Translations under genes and position numbers: made by a program
The notes under the pieces: model-generated
Seen by the model: the letters and a program-made list of their open reading frames with translations, nothing else
Databases searched by the model: none
What the model was told of the DNA's origin: nothing
IMG/VR virus record: IMGVR_UViG_3300035684_000001
Location: 62,001 to 126,000 of that record
DNA: 64,000 nucleotides
Direction: 5' to 3' (one strand)
DNA from: a virus
Part shown: positions 35,782 through 44,209 of the stretch, piece by piece
Position numbering within the stretch: the stretch's first letter is position 1
Layout: every line of letters begins with the position of its first letter

Positions 35782-37296
35782 ATGGAAGAAACGAAAACTA
35801 AACCGATCGCCCCTGCAACGCCCGCGACTAAGCCGATCGCCCCCGCCGCGCAGCAACCGACGCAGCAATCCTACCCGACACCGGAGGATGTAAAAAAAGT
35901 TTTGCCTCAGTTCGACCTTGACTCGATCCGGAAAAACTTGCCTTACATTCTAAGGGCGATGAACGAAGCTGGGTTGAAATCAAAGAATCAACTTGTTGGC
36001 ATCATTGCCACAATGGGAACGGAAACCCTTAATTTTACGCCAGCATCGGAAATAGGGCCGGGAAGCTCCAGCGTTGAAGGTGGATCAAATTTCAGGGGCC
36101 GTGGATATATACAATTGACCCACACCTACAATTACGAGATGTTTGGGAAGTTGTTAAACTTGCCTCTGCTGCAAAATCCAGAATTAGCCGGACAGCCAGA
36201 AATTGCAGCAAAGATAGCAGTAACTTATTGGCAAGGAAAGCACAATGCCGCTCAAAACTGTCAAGTATCTGCTGAGGCACAAGATTGGCACGAGGTAAGG
36301 CGAAAAATCCAAGGAAATCCCAACGGTCACGACAACGATTTCGGGAGAACCTTCAAGCCCGCGATTGATCGCGCAATGGCAATTTTTAAATCCGGGATCG
36401 ATGGGATGCCAGCCCTCCCGGGCAACACCGGCGCAACCGATTTTGATACCGGAGGAGCACCCGCAGTTACGATGGTCGGTCAGCACAACCCAACCAGTCA
36501 ATTAGGGGCGATGGAAGCGGCGCTGGGATTGATGGCCCTGGACTCCCACAAAACCCATATTGCTCAATTCTATTTAGACCTTCACGGTCAGCCCGATATT
36601 TTAAAGTTAGATGCCGGATTGACATTTGAAGCGCGGGGGCTGGGAGAAGGACTGGACGATACTTATACTGTGGAAGAAGTTCTGTTCCTTTTTGGCGATC
36701 GCCTCGAAGCAGAAGTAACTGCTTTCAAGCCCGATCCTAATGCAAAAATTCAAATGTTCCGGGGTGATGCTTCCAAACCGGATGCCCCGCAGAAACATCA
36801 AGCCGCTCCAGAAAGCGCGATCGCTCAGACTGTCACGGTAAGCGGAATGCCAGTTTCAAAGCAGGGGTGGCGATCTCCTATGGATATTAAGGGAAATTCA
36901 GTTATAGACGTGGGTGAATATGGAAGTGCTAGGGGACGGCATCATGCAGGAATTGATTACGGTGGACATGGTTCCGGTTCAGATCCAGATGCAGTTTTTG
37001 CAGCTAAATCGGGAAAAGTTACAATAGTCAAAACCGACATGAGTGGTGGAGCCGGGCGGATGGTTCGGATCGATCACGGAGATAATACAGAATCTGTATA
37101 CATGCACTTAGCGATGCCAATTTTGGTAAAAGAAGGTCAATCTGTCCAATCTGGTCAAAAAATTGCTACAAGAGGTGGATCTGGATTTGGTTCTGAAAGC
37201 GGATATGCAATTCACTTACATTTTGGAGTTTATATTAACGGTCAAGATGTAAATCCTCGCGACGTTCTTCCTCATCCTCAAGTAGCAAGAGCTTAA
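35782..37296 (+). CDS. Tail-associated lysin: GH19 chitinase/lysozyme-like plus M23 peptidase
   Basis: 504 residues. After a Pro/Ala-rich linker, residues about 40-210 form a GH19 lysozyme-like domain (FRGRGYIQLTHTYNY, NPNGHDNDFG) expected to cleave glycan strands. The middle (about 230-340) is unassigned. Residues about 360-500 form an M23 metallopeptidase with the zinc ligands in HHAGIDYG and HLHFGV, expected to cut peptide cross-links. Two activities in one protein fit penetration of the thick cyanobacterial peptidoglycan by the tail tip or lysis at release. No signal peptide or holin neighbour is visible, which favours a virion role. It opens a tail/fibre gene series. Confidence 0.9.
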   Translation: MEETKTKPIAPATPATKPIAPAAQQPTQQSYPTPEDVKKVLPQFDLDSIRKNLPYILRAMNEAGLKSKNQLVGIIATMGTETLNFTPASEIGPGSSSVEGGSNFRGRGYIQLTHTYNYEMFGKLLNLPLLQNPELAGQPEIAAKIAVTYWQGKHNAAQNCQVSAEAQDWHEVRRKIQGNPNGHDNDFGRTFKPAIDRAMAIFKSGIDGMPALPGNTGATDFDTGGAPAVTMVGQHNPTSQLGAMEAALGLMALDSHKTHIAQFYLDLHGQPDILKLDAGLTFEARGLGEGLDDTYTVEEVLFLFGDRLEAEVTAFKPDPNAKIQMFRGDASKPDAPQKHQAAPESAIAQTVTVSGMPVSKQGWRSPMDIKGNSVIDVGEYGSARGRHHAGIDYGGHGSGSDPDAVFAAKSGKVTIVKTDMSGGAGRMVRIDHGDNTESVYMHLAMPILVKEGQSVQSGQKIATRGGSGFGSESGYAIHLHFGVYINGQDVNPRDVLPHPQVARA

Positions 37297-37308
37297 TTTG
37301 AAATAAAA

Positions 37309-37728
37309 ATGGAACCTTACTTTTACCAACGACTAATAAAACAAGATGGCAAAATCATCCCTAATCCTCATAAACTACGTCCCCCAACCGAATTCAGGGT
37401 TATCGGCTGGAGTGCTGTAGCGGAGTATCGAATCGTATTTTTCCAAGAAGGTTATCTAAAAGGCGAATACCTGTACCGAGGTCGGGAGCCGATCGCCATC
37501 TCTGACGGAAACCTGGCAATTTACACTCGCGACAGCAACTCCGAAGCACCCCAAGGTGCAGTGAATATGGGAAACACTCAGTCAGTAAACAAGGTAGATT
37601 GGCGAGTAGGTATGCACGGAGTTCCCTCTGCTATCGCCGATGCCCTTCGCAATCCGATGAATCAAACCTGGGATATCCGACCTGAACAGGCAGGGTTCAA
37701 AGATTGGGAGCCTCCTGACGAAGGTTAA
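37309..37728 (+). CDS. Hypothetical 139-aa protein downstream of the lysin
   Basis: Starts MEPYFYQRLIKQDGK and contains EFRVIGWSAVAEYRIVFFQE and GYLKGEYLYRG. It is beta-rich, with a soluble C-terminus ending KDWEPPDEG. It starts 13 bases after the lysin stop, so it is co-transcribed and may be a small tail accessory protein. No family is recognised. Confidence 0.7.
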   Translation: MEPYFYQRLIKQDGKIIPNPHKLRPPTEFRVIGWSAVAEYRIVFFQEGYLKGEYLYRGREPIAISDGNLAIYTRDSNSEAPQGAVNMGNTQSVNKVDWRVGMHGVPSAIADALRNPMNQTWDIRPEQAGFKDWEPPDEG

Positions 37729-37801
37729 AAAAAGAGTTGCGAGTTTTGGGAGATCGGTGTATGCTTGTTGTAGAAATACCGATATCGCACGGGCGATCGG
37801 G

Positions 37802-37830
37802 TTGAAAATATTGTAAAACAATATTTTCAA
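37802..37830. repeat. 12-bp perfect inverted repeat
   Basis: TTGAAAATATTG and CAATATTTTCAA flank TAAAA. The stem is AT-rich and no T run follows, so this may be an operator or a weak terminator between the lysin operon and the S74 gene. Confidence 0.6.
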
Positions 37831-37862
37831 TGTCCTAAAAAATAAATAATTTGCTATGTCAG

Positions 37863-37883
37863 CCGTCCAAACCTTTTGGGCGG
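37863..37883 (+). promoter_or_regulatory. 5' leader hairpin of the S74 fibre gene
   Basis: CCGtCCAA pairs with TTGGgCGG (8 bp including a T-G pair) around ACCTT. It is followed by TTGTTGTCGTTT, AGGAG and ATG at 37910, the same order as the tape measure leader. Confidence 0.65.
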
Positions 37884-37909
37884 TTGTTGTCGTTTCTAGG
37901 AGTAAAAAG

Positions 37910-38974
37910 ATGGCATTGGAACTCGAAGTTAGAAATTTAGTTGCAGCCACAACTCAATTAAGCAATACTGTCAGTGAAGAACTAAATAAAGTCAGAACGG
38001 AAAATGCAAATTTTAAAGCAGATCTTGCAACTAGCTTTAATACGCAAAGGCTTACTGCAAGTCGGGTAAGTCTTGTTAGTAATTCCTATAGTCCAATAGA
38101 AGTTCAAAATACAGGCAAGATAGGAAATACTATTTGCAGGAACTACGCTTTTTTCAATATGAAAAAAGGAGAGGCTAACGGAGGAAACTGGGATGGTTTT
38201 GCGCTGTATTCTTACAGATTCACTGATGCTAACACATTAGCTCCATCTGGTGTTGCAGTTCCTTTTGTTATTTTCGACAATAATAGTGTTTCAATAGGAG
38301 GTTCTCAGCCTTCTGCAATGGCAAGCGATACTTTTGCCATTGGATATCAAGCTCTAACAGCTTCATTGCAATATACAAGTGCCGTTGGAATAGGAGCGTC
38401 AGCTAATGTTACAGGCAACAACCAAATCCAATTGGGCAACGCTGGAATGGCAGTCTATTCCCAAAACGCTATACAGCTCAGATCTGATAGAAGAGACAAA
38501 ACAGATATTCGTCCAACCGTTTTAGGTCTTGAATTTATTAAAGCTTTAAAACCAGTCGATTTCCGCTGGGACACGAGGGATGCCTATAGAGTTCCTGCAC
38601 CTACAGCTCCTACTCCAATCTCAGAAGAAGCTTCTGAAAGCGAAAAGCAAAAATACGAATCTGCGATGGTAGCTTATAACGCTGCAATAACAGAATGGCA
38701 AGAAAAAAATAAAACAGACGTTTTAAAACCTGATGGCAGTAAAAAAAGAAATAGAATTCACCACGGTTTAATAGCTCAAGATGTTGAAGAATTAATCCGT
38801 TCGACTAATCAAGATTTTGGGGGTTTTCAAGATCATAAATATTCTGGTGGTGCCGATGTTTTGAGTATTGGCTACACCGAATTAATCGCACCTTTAATTA
38901 AAGCGGTTCAGGAGTTAGCTCAAGCCAACCAGGAATTGCGGGGAAGAATTGAAACATTAGAAGCAAGGAAGTGA
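37910..38974 (+). CDS. Tail fibre/spike with C-terminal S74 intramolecular chaperone
   Basis: 354 residues from the ATG at 37910, preceded by AGGAG at ideal spacing. The longer frame from 37856 would translate the leader hairpin. The N-terminal 60 residues are a coiled coil (QLSNTVSEELNKVRTEN) and the middle is beta-rich. From about residue 190 an S74 chaperone domain appears: RSDRRDKTDI (with the autocleavage Ser-Asp and Lys), LKPVDFRWD, HHGLIAQDVEEL and a final coiled coil. S74 domains trimerise fibres and are then cleaved off. It is followed after seven bases by the next fibre gene. Confidence 0.9.
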   Translation: MALELEVRNLVAATTQLSNTVSEELNKVRTENANFKADLATSFNTQRLTASRVSLVSNSYSPIEVQNTGKIGNTICRNYAFFNMKKGEANGGNWDGFALYSYRFTDANTLAPSGVAVPFVIFDNNSVSIGGSQPSAMASDTFAIGYQALTASLQYTSAVGIGASANVTGNNQIQLGNAGMAVYSQNAIQLRSDRRDKTDIRPTVLGLEFIKALKPVDFRWDTRDAYRVPAPTAPTPISEEASESEKQKYESAMVAYNAAITEWQEKNKTDVLKPDGSKKRNRIHHGLIAQDVEELIRSTNQDFGGFQDHKYSGGADVLSIGYTELIAPLIKAVQELAQANQELRGRIETLEARK

Positions 38975-38981
38975 TTAATAA

Positions 38982-39860
38982 ATGCCACCAAAAATTTTGT
39001 TCAAGAGGGGAACTACAGACAAAGCTAGTGCATATGCTGGTCAACAAGGCGAAGTTATTCTCGATATCGGGCTAAAAACTTTAAGAGTTCAGGATGGAGT
39101 TACCGTAGGCGGCAATATCCTGGCTGACCGTAACTTTGTTACGGAGGCTGTTGGAAGTGCAGTTCAAGGACTGATCACTAAAACTGCTTGTCGAGTCGCA
39201 ACAACGGGGAACCTCACAGCATCCTACACCAATAAAACCCTGACAAACACGGGCAATCTAACAGCCCTGACAATCGACACGATCGCGCTAACAACAAATG
39301 ATCGCGTCCTAGTAAAAAATCAAACCAATTCAAGTCAAAACGGAATTTTTCGGGTAGTAAATCCGGGTTCCGCTTCAGTACCTTGGACTTTAGTTCGCGA
39401 TGTTGATGCAGATATTAGCTCTGAGATGCCGTCGGGAACTTACACTTTTGTTACCGAAGGAGCGGTAAACGCTAGTATTGGCTTTTCGCTGGCGACCAAA
39501 AACCCGATTACCCTCGATACCACTCCACTGGAATTTACTCAGTTCAGTGGTGCAGGTCAAATAGATGCAGGCGAAGGACTAACAAAAAGTGGGAACAGGC
39601 TTAACGTCGCTACAGCTTCCGCATCAAGGATTGCTGTTGGCGAAAATACAATCGACTTAGCAACTACGGGGGTTACTGCTGGAGAGTACCGTATATTGAC
39701 AGTTGATGCTTACGGCAGAACTACTGGGGCTAGAAACCCTAGCACTTTAGCTGACTTCGGACCAGTACCAACAGCGCCCACAGGTGCCGCCACCAATGAA
39801 CCGGCTAGTTGTGCGTTTGTTCAGCAGGAGTTGTCCATTATTGATGGTGGAGTGATGTGA
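38982..39860 (+). CDS. Tail fibre protein with MTD-type N-terminal domain
   Basis: 292 residues. The N-terminal 45 residues (ILFKRGTTDKASAYAGQQGE, LRVQDGVTVGG) match the virion-attachment fold of the Bordetella phage tropism determinant. Residues about 65-190 form a beta domain (RVATTGNLTASY, DRVLVKNQTNSSQNGIF, PLEFTQF). This domain recurs in the 320-aa fibre at 40429 and in the detached piece at 61321. The C-terminus has a DLATTGVTAGEYR segment also shared with the 320-aa fibre. It follows the S74 gene by seven bases and probably acts in host adhesion. Confidence 0.85.
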   Translation: MPPKILFKRGTTDKASAYAGQQGEVILDIGLKTLRVQDGVTVGGNILADRNFVTEAVGSAVQGLITKTACRVATTGNLTASYTNKTLTNTGNLTALTIDTIALTTNDRVLVKNQTNSSQNGIFRVVNPGSASVPWTLVRDVDADISSEMPSGTYTFVTEGAVNASIGFSLATKNPITLDTTPLEFTQFSGAGQIDAGEGLTKSGNRLNVATASASRIAVGENTIDLATTGVTAGEYRILTVDAYGRTTGARNPSTLADFGPVPTAPTGAATNEPASCAFVQQELSIIDGGVM

Positions 39861-39922
39861 CGCTAGTTCCATCGACTGATACAACCGATGGAACTAGCAG
39901 TTTTGTTGCCAATCTTCATTGA
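39857..39922 (+). pseudogene. Relic of a short fibre-accessory reading frame
   Basis: From GTG at 39857 the frame reads MTLVPSTDTTDG and stops after 21 codons. It matches the beginning of the 40230 gene (MLLVPS), including the preceding bases, which suggests a decayed copy of the same cassette. A perfect 13-bp hairpin (39862-39874 with 39886-39898) lies within it. Confidence 0.5.
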
Positions 39923-39950
39923 TCGTACCCAACGACCTCCTCTGAATTTT

Positions 39951-40163
39951 ATGCCAATTACTTTTGTCGCCGACCTTGATATGGACGGAAATTCAATTGA
40001 CAACGTACAACAATCTAGTTCCCTTAACTCAGTTGCTACAGTAGGAAAACTTGAAACAAGTTTGTCTGTAAAAGCAAATGCTATCCATGTTCACGATTCA
40101 GCAGATATTCAAAATATTGAGAATCTATTTCAAGATATTACTTTAGATGGAGGAACTCTTTAA
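39951..40163 (+). CDS. Short fibre accessory protein
   Basis: 70 residues from the ATG at 39951 (the frame extends further upstream). DLDMDGNSIDNV near the start is the classic motif found before coiled stems in phage fibres, and the end reads ITLDGGTL. The downstream 40230 product ends ITIDGGEL, so the two are related. A GGAGG overlapping the 3' end may serve the next frame. It is probably a small adhesin or stem component. Confidence 0.6.
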   Translation: MPITFVADLDMDGNSIDNVQQSSSLNSVATVGKLETSLSVKANAIHVHDSADIQNIENLFQDITLDGGTL

Positions 40164-40165
40164 TA

Positions 40166-40228
40166 ATGCCAATAATAAAAATGGTCGCGGTAAAAAACCA
40201 GAAGATGACAGATTTAATAGCGGGGTGA
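40166..40228 (+). CDS. Very short coupled reading frame (20 aa)
   Basis: MPIIKMVAVKNQKMTDLIAG starts three bases after the preceding stop, with GGAGG upstream, and stops one base before the next ATG. It may be a decayed fibre start that preserves translational coupling. Function unlikely. Confidence 0.3.
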   Translation: MPIIKMVAVKNQKMTDLIAG

Positions 40229-40229
40229 T

Positions 40230-40427
40230 ATGCTGCTAGTTCCATCAATTGTGTCGATCGACCTTACAAGAAATTCTGTTCCCAATGTTCAACCGATCTC
40301 GCCCAATTCTCAAGTTCATACCGAATTAGTGCAAAAACTATTGACTCAAGTAGTGTCTCAACAGGGTTCTCAGATTGTAAATCTTTTGGACTTGAGCGAT
40401 ATCACAATTGATGGAGGAGAACTTTAA
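40230..40427 (+). CDS. Short fibre accessory protein, paralogue
   Basis: 65 residues, starting MLLVPSIVSIDLTRN, with NSVPNVQPISPNSQ in place of the fibre-stem motif and ending ITIDGGEL. It is related to the 39951 product. Its 3' end contains GGAGGAGA, which is the ribosome binding site of the next gene, starting two bases after this stop. It is therefore translationally coupled. Confidence 0.6.
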   Translation: MLLVPSIVSIDLTRNSVPNVQPISPNSQVHTELVQKLLTQVVSQQGSQIVNLLDLSDITIDGGEL

Positions 40428-40428
40428 T

Positions 40429-41391
40429 ATGAGTACGGGTATCGTCCAACACTTCCGAGGAGACACTGATAAAAATAAGGTGTTTAAAGGTTTACCGGGA
40501 CAGATTACGGTAGATACTCAATACGGGACAGCTATAGTTCATGATGGGAATCAAGTTGGGGGATTTCGCTTAGCTAGAGAACTTGTGACTGAAGCGGTAA
40601 TTGCTAATACAGCGGCGATCGTCGATCTTCAAAAACGATTGACGCAAACAGAGGTTAATATTGATGTTGCCCTATCTGGGCTTGATATCAAGGCTTCTGT
40701 TAGGGTTGCCACCACCGGAAATCTCACCGCATCCTTTGCAAACAACGTACTTACTAACACAGGTACATTATCACCGATCGCCGTTGACACAATTTCCCTA
40801 GCTTTGGGTGATCGGGTCTTAGTCTGGAACCAGACTGCTGCGCTGCAAAACGGTTTGTATACCGTCACTAACGTCGGATCTGCTACGGTTGCTTGGACTT
40901 TAACTAGAGCTACTGATGCCAACACCTCGGCTCTAGTGCTAAAAGGGATGTATTGCTTTGTCTCTGAAGGGAGCGCAAACAGGAACAAAGGATTTGCGCT
41001 AATTACTTCTGGGACGATCACCCTCAACAGCACACCCCTAACTTTTACTCAAGTTTCGGCAGCGGGGCAACTAATTGGCGGTAACGGATTAATTAACTCC
41101 GGTCAAGCCTTAGATGTTGTAACTGCCTCTAGTTCTCGGATCGTTGTTGCACCAGACGCGATCGACTTGGCAACTACTGGAGTGACTCCAGCGACATACG
41201 GAAGAGTTGTGGTTGACTCCTACGGGCGCGTAATCTCTGGGAGCAACCCGTCGGCTATGGGCTGGGCTTCGCCCACGGGAAACCCCAACCGTCAGACTTT
41301 TGTGACATCTACCGTAACAACAGTTGGGCTAGCTGAAAGGCTGAAAGCATTGATTGACGATTTGACGGCGATCGGGGTACTCAAACCGTAG
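40429..41391 (+). CDS. Tail fibre protein, paralogue of the 292-aa fibre
   Basis: 320 residues from the ATG at 40429, preceded by GGAGGAGA; earlier in-frame starts lie within the previous gene. The N-terminus (STGIVQHFRGDTDKNKVFKG, GQITVDTQYGTAIVHDGNQV) is again of the MTD attachment type. The central beta domain (VRVATTGNLTASF, DRVLVWNQTAALQNGLY, PLTFTQV) and the DLATTGVTP segment match the 38982 fibre. Duplication and divergence of receptor-binding fibres is typical where host range is under selection. Confidence 0.85.
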   Translation: MSTGIVQHFRGDTDKNKVFKGLPGQITVDTQYGTAIVHDGNQVGGFRLARELVTEAVIANTAAIVDLQKRLTQTEVNIDVALSGLDIKASVRVATTGNLTASFANNVLTNTGTLSPIAVDTISLALGDRVLVWNQTAALQNGLYTVTNVGSATVAWTLTRATDANTSALVLKGMYCFVSEGSANRNKGFALITSGTITLNSTPLTFTQVSAAGQLIGGNGLINSGQALDVVTASSSRIVVAPDAIDLATTGVTPATYGRVVVDSYGRVISGSNPSAMGWASPTGNPNRQTFVTSTVTTVGLAERLKALIDDLTAIGVLKP

Positions 41392-41448
41392 CAAAAATTA
41401 AGCAATGTTAAGTAGATTTTTTAAGAGCATTCTGATACACTAAAAAAA

Positions 41449-41478
41449 AGCGGGCGCTTTTAGAGAAGCGACCCCGCT
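41449..41478 (+). promoter_or_regulatory. 5' leader hairpin of the 816-aa gene
   Basis: AGCGGG pairs with CCCGCT and inner CGCTT with AAGCG. The hairpin comes directly after a GATACACT -10-like box and an A run. AAGGA lies before the ATG at 41506. Confidence 0.6.
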
Positions 41479-41505
41479 GAAAAAAAAGAACACTAAGGAA
41501 TCATT

Positions 41506-43956
41506 ATGAAGGATATCGAACTCGATTGTCAAGTAGTTTCTGACTTAGCTCCAGTTCAAGACTGGACGATCAACGCAGAAGAATTGCTCAAAACTTTGGC
41601 TGTTGATACCACTCAGCTATTGGAATCAGTCAAAAACCATTTCTTAAAAATAGGACAAGCTTATCGAAAAATACTGAACTTGGCAGAAGAATCTCAAGAA
41701 GAAAAGCAAGTTCAGCGGTTTTTCAAGCATAATTTTAGTCCAGAACTTCGGAAAGACATAAGAAAAGGTCTAAGATTTTGGGACTACACTCAACAACTTG
41801 ATGACGTAGAAGAGGATATTCGCTTCGTTCTTTCTAACACAGGATTTGACGCTGGAAATGCACTTATAGGGAAACTTCCTGATACGCTGTCGAAGGTTAA
41901 ATTTCCAGGAGTTTTAGAAGATCCGATCGCCAAAAAAATCGATGTTGCGGCAAATATTGTAACCGAACTGGTTGAGGCTACGCTGAAGGAGAAAGAAGGT
42001 ATAGATAAAGGTGTCAAACCTTCTGACGTAGGGAGGTTAATCAAGCTTCATTCCGTTCCCGACTGCGATCGCGTTGAATTCAAAGAAAACCACGCCACAT
42101 ACCGAGCCGAAGTTGTTGATTACTGTCCGGATACCGATTCGATCAAGGTAAGGGTTGACGGCTCGGGAGAAGAAAAAGAAATTCCTCGGGGTACGATCGC
42201 CCTCAAAGAACAAAAAGCTCCGAAGTTACACGAACCTTGTTTGATACAGGGAGATGAAGTGGAACACTACAACAGGTGCGGCATACTTAAAGCCCTTCTT
42301 GCGGACGATAAAGCTTTAGTATTGTTACTAGACGGTCACCTCGTTGAAGTCCCGAAAAAGCAAATCATCAAAGGCAAAAAAGGTAGCCCAATCCCTGAAC
42401 TCTTGCACCTGTTAGACGAATCCGGTAATACAGAAAAGGTTTCTCTAGCTGTGGAAAAGGCTAAGGCGGAAACAAAGGAAGCTCTTCAGAAACAAATTGA
42501 CGAACTGACAAAAGAAGTAGGCAAGGCTTACAAAGATGGTAAAGAATTCGTCGCAGCACAAATGCAGCCCAAAATTCCATTTGAGGTGTTCCTCGGAATT
42601 CCGGTAGAAGAAAAAATAGAAATCTTTAAGGCTCAGCCAGACGAAACCCAACATTTAATTTTGAGCAATTACGTCAGCTCGCTACCTCTCAAAAAAAACG
42701 ATCGCCCCGTTGTTGAAATTGAAACTTCGGTTAAAACAGAGCCTGTTGAAATACCAGTCGCAAAGTGCGTTAATCGCCCGGTCGTCCGCGCTGAAGCAGT
42801 CGTCGAAACTAACACAACAATCACAGAAATATTGCCAGACGCAAAACCTGTCGATCTCGACATGACTCGGTTCGCCCCAAAAGATTTGACGGAAACACTA
42901 CCTGTGGAGTTGACGCTAAGCTTGGAAGAAGCTGAGGTTGAGTACCAGAAGGCGGTAGATACCCTTGAACGTAAGAAAAAAGAATTAGGCGTAGATCCAA
43001 CCTTAGTTGCAATAAATCCCGCAGTAAAAAAACAGTGTGAGAGTGAAATAAAAGCGGTAGATAACGCCAAGACAAAGTTGTTTAGATTGAGACTCGATTT
43101 AAAGGCACTATCTCAAACCACGCTCCAAGAGCCAGAACCCCAAAGAGTTGAGACAAGCTTCTCGGAAGAAGAGGTAATTAAAGCAGGCGAATTGTTATTA
43201 AAGGGATATCGCGCGATCGAAGATGGAGCTAAAGTTCAATCTGTATTAAAGGAAGTGTCCATTGAATTTCCTCAAATTGCAGATTATTTGGCATCATTTT
43301 CTGGCAAAGAATGGTTGTGTCTGTACTATTTCAAAAACGCAGCCGATGCTCAGGTGATTGTCCGAACGGTTGTTTCCAATCAAAAGGAAGCAGATGCGAT
43401 TATAGATCGGGCGATAGACTGCTCGCAAGAATTGGACAACATAGCTGGATATTACCGGGAAGGAAATTTTTCAGCCTTAGAAAGATTTGACACTAGGCTG
43501 AAAGTGATAGCAGAACTCCTTCTCACAAAAGAAGATATTGCTGCCATTGAAGCCGGGATATCCAAGTCTAAAGTTCAGGTTGCAAGCGAAGAGGCAAAAA
43601 TTACTACTAGGACTAAAGACGATCCTGCAAGTAGCAGCTACTCAATAGAGACAATCAGAGAGTGGCTTTGTTCTTATCAAGTCCAAAACGGAATAGCGTA
43701 TTTAGAGGCAAACGGAATTCCATTGACCGACGTACTTAGCGCGAACGAGTTACAAGCTATGTACGATGGGGGAGGGCAAAAACGAGTTAACGCCATCGTA
43801 TTGGTTGATCGTTTTAAGTGCACAAATTTAATCAACTTTGAGTCGATTGCCAACTCCAAATCGAAAAGCCAAAAACCCTCTTCGTCGAAACCAAGACAGT
43901 TGCCTCCAAAAATTGGACCAATAGAAACATCAGAAGAAATTCCGGGAGGTTTCTAA
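41506..43956 (+). CDS. Large hypothetical protein (816 aa)
   Basis: Not recognised. It is acidic and largely helical, without signal or membrane segments. Residues about 185-285 contain two small beta units (YRAEVVDYCPDTDSIKVRV; ILKALLADDKALVLLLDGH) resembling KOW/Tudor-type SH3 barrels. Coiled-coil stretches lie at about 305-345 and 465-545. The tail is Lys/Ser/Pro-rich. It has its own promoter with a hairpin leader like those of the structural genes and a clear AAGGA site, and is followed after two bases by a small gene. Either a virion-associated or a DNA-transaction protein is possible. Confidence 0.75.
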   Translation: MKDIELDCQVVSDLAPVQDWTINAEELLKTLAVDTTQLLESVKNHFLKIGQAYRKILNLAEESQEEKQVQRFFKHNFSPELRKDIRKGLRFWDYTQQLDDVEEDIRFVLSNTGFDAGNALIGKLPDTLSKVKFPGVLEDPIAKKIDVAANIVTELVEATLKEKEGIDKGVKPSDVGRLIKLHSVPDCDRVEFKENHATYRAEVVDYCPDTDSIKVRVDGSGEEKEIPRGTIALKEQKAPKLHEPCLIQGDEVEHYNRCGILKALLADDKALVLLLDGHLVEVPKKQIIKGKKGSPIPELLHLLDESGNTEKVSLAVEKAKAETKEALQKQIDELTKEVGKAYKDGKEFVAAQMQPKIPFEVFLGIPVEEKIEIFKAQPDETQHLILSNYVSSLPLKKNDRPVVEIETSVKTEPVEIPVAKCVNRPVVRAEAVVETNTTITEILPDAKPVDLDMTRFAPKDLTETLPVELTLSLEEAEVEYQKAVDTLERKKKELGVDPTLVAINPAVKKQCESEIKAVDNAKTKLFRLRLDLKALSQTTLQEPEPQRVETSFSEEEVIKAGELLLKGYRAIEDGAKVQSVLKEVSIEFPQIADYLASFSGKEWLCLYYFKNAADAQVIVRTVVSNQKEADAIIDRAIDCSQELDNIAGYYREGNFSALERFDTRLKVIAELLLTKEDIAAIEAGISKSKVQVASEEAKITTRTKDDPASSSYSIETIREWLCSYQVQNGIAYLEANGIPLTDVLSANELQAMYDGGGQKRVNAIVLVDRFKCTNLINFESIANSKSKSQKPSSSKPRQLPPKIGPIETSEEIPGGF

Positions 43957-43958
43957 AA

Positions 43959-44195
43959 TTGAAAAGCGACATCCCTTTACGGTTGATGGATTCAGTCGCT
44001 ATAGGCGATCAACACATCTATAAAAAAGTCTTAGAAATTGTGTTGATCGCCCCAATTCCTCCCAATCAAGCCATACTCGCCCGATTGTTAAATATTCCCG
44101 ATTGCAAAATTCAAAATGCTGTAGAATTTTGGCGATTGCACGGTATGATTCGAGTTGAACAAGGAATGTTTTATGCCATTCAGCACTTGAACTAA
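43959..44195 (+). CDS. Small winged-helix-like protein (78 aa)
   Basis: Starts at a TTG with GGGAGG nine bases upstream; an internal ATG at 43986 is an alternative. The segment PPNQAILARLLNIPDCKIQNAVEFWRLHGMIRVEQG has the spacing of a winged helix-turn-helix (helix, turn, recognition helix, wing), though this was judged by eye. It lies two bases after the 816-aa gene, and the thymidylate-synthase-like gene follows after 14 bases. It could be a small regulator. Confidence 0.6.
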   Translation: MKSDIPLRLMDSVAIGDQHIYKKVLEIVLIAPIPPNQAILARLLNIPDCKIQNAVEFWRLHGMIRVEQGMFYAIQHLN

Positions 44196-44209
44196 AAACA
44201 CAAAACAAA

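Noticed and set aside
37856-37909. N-terminal extension of the S74 fibre
   Set aside because: It translates the leader hairpin; AGGAG and ATG at 37910 are the better start.
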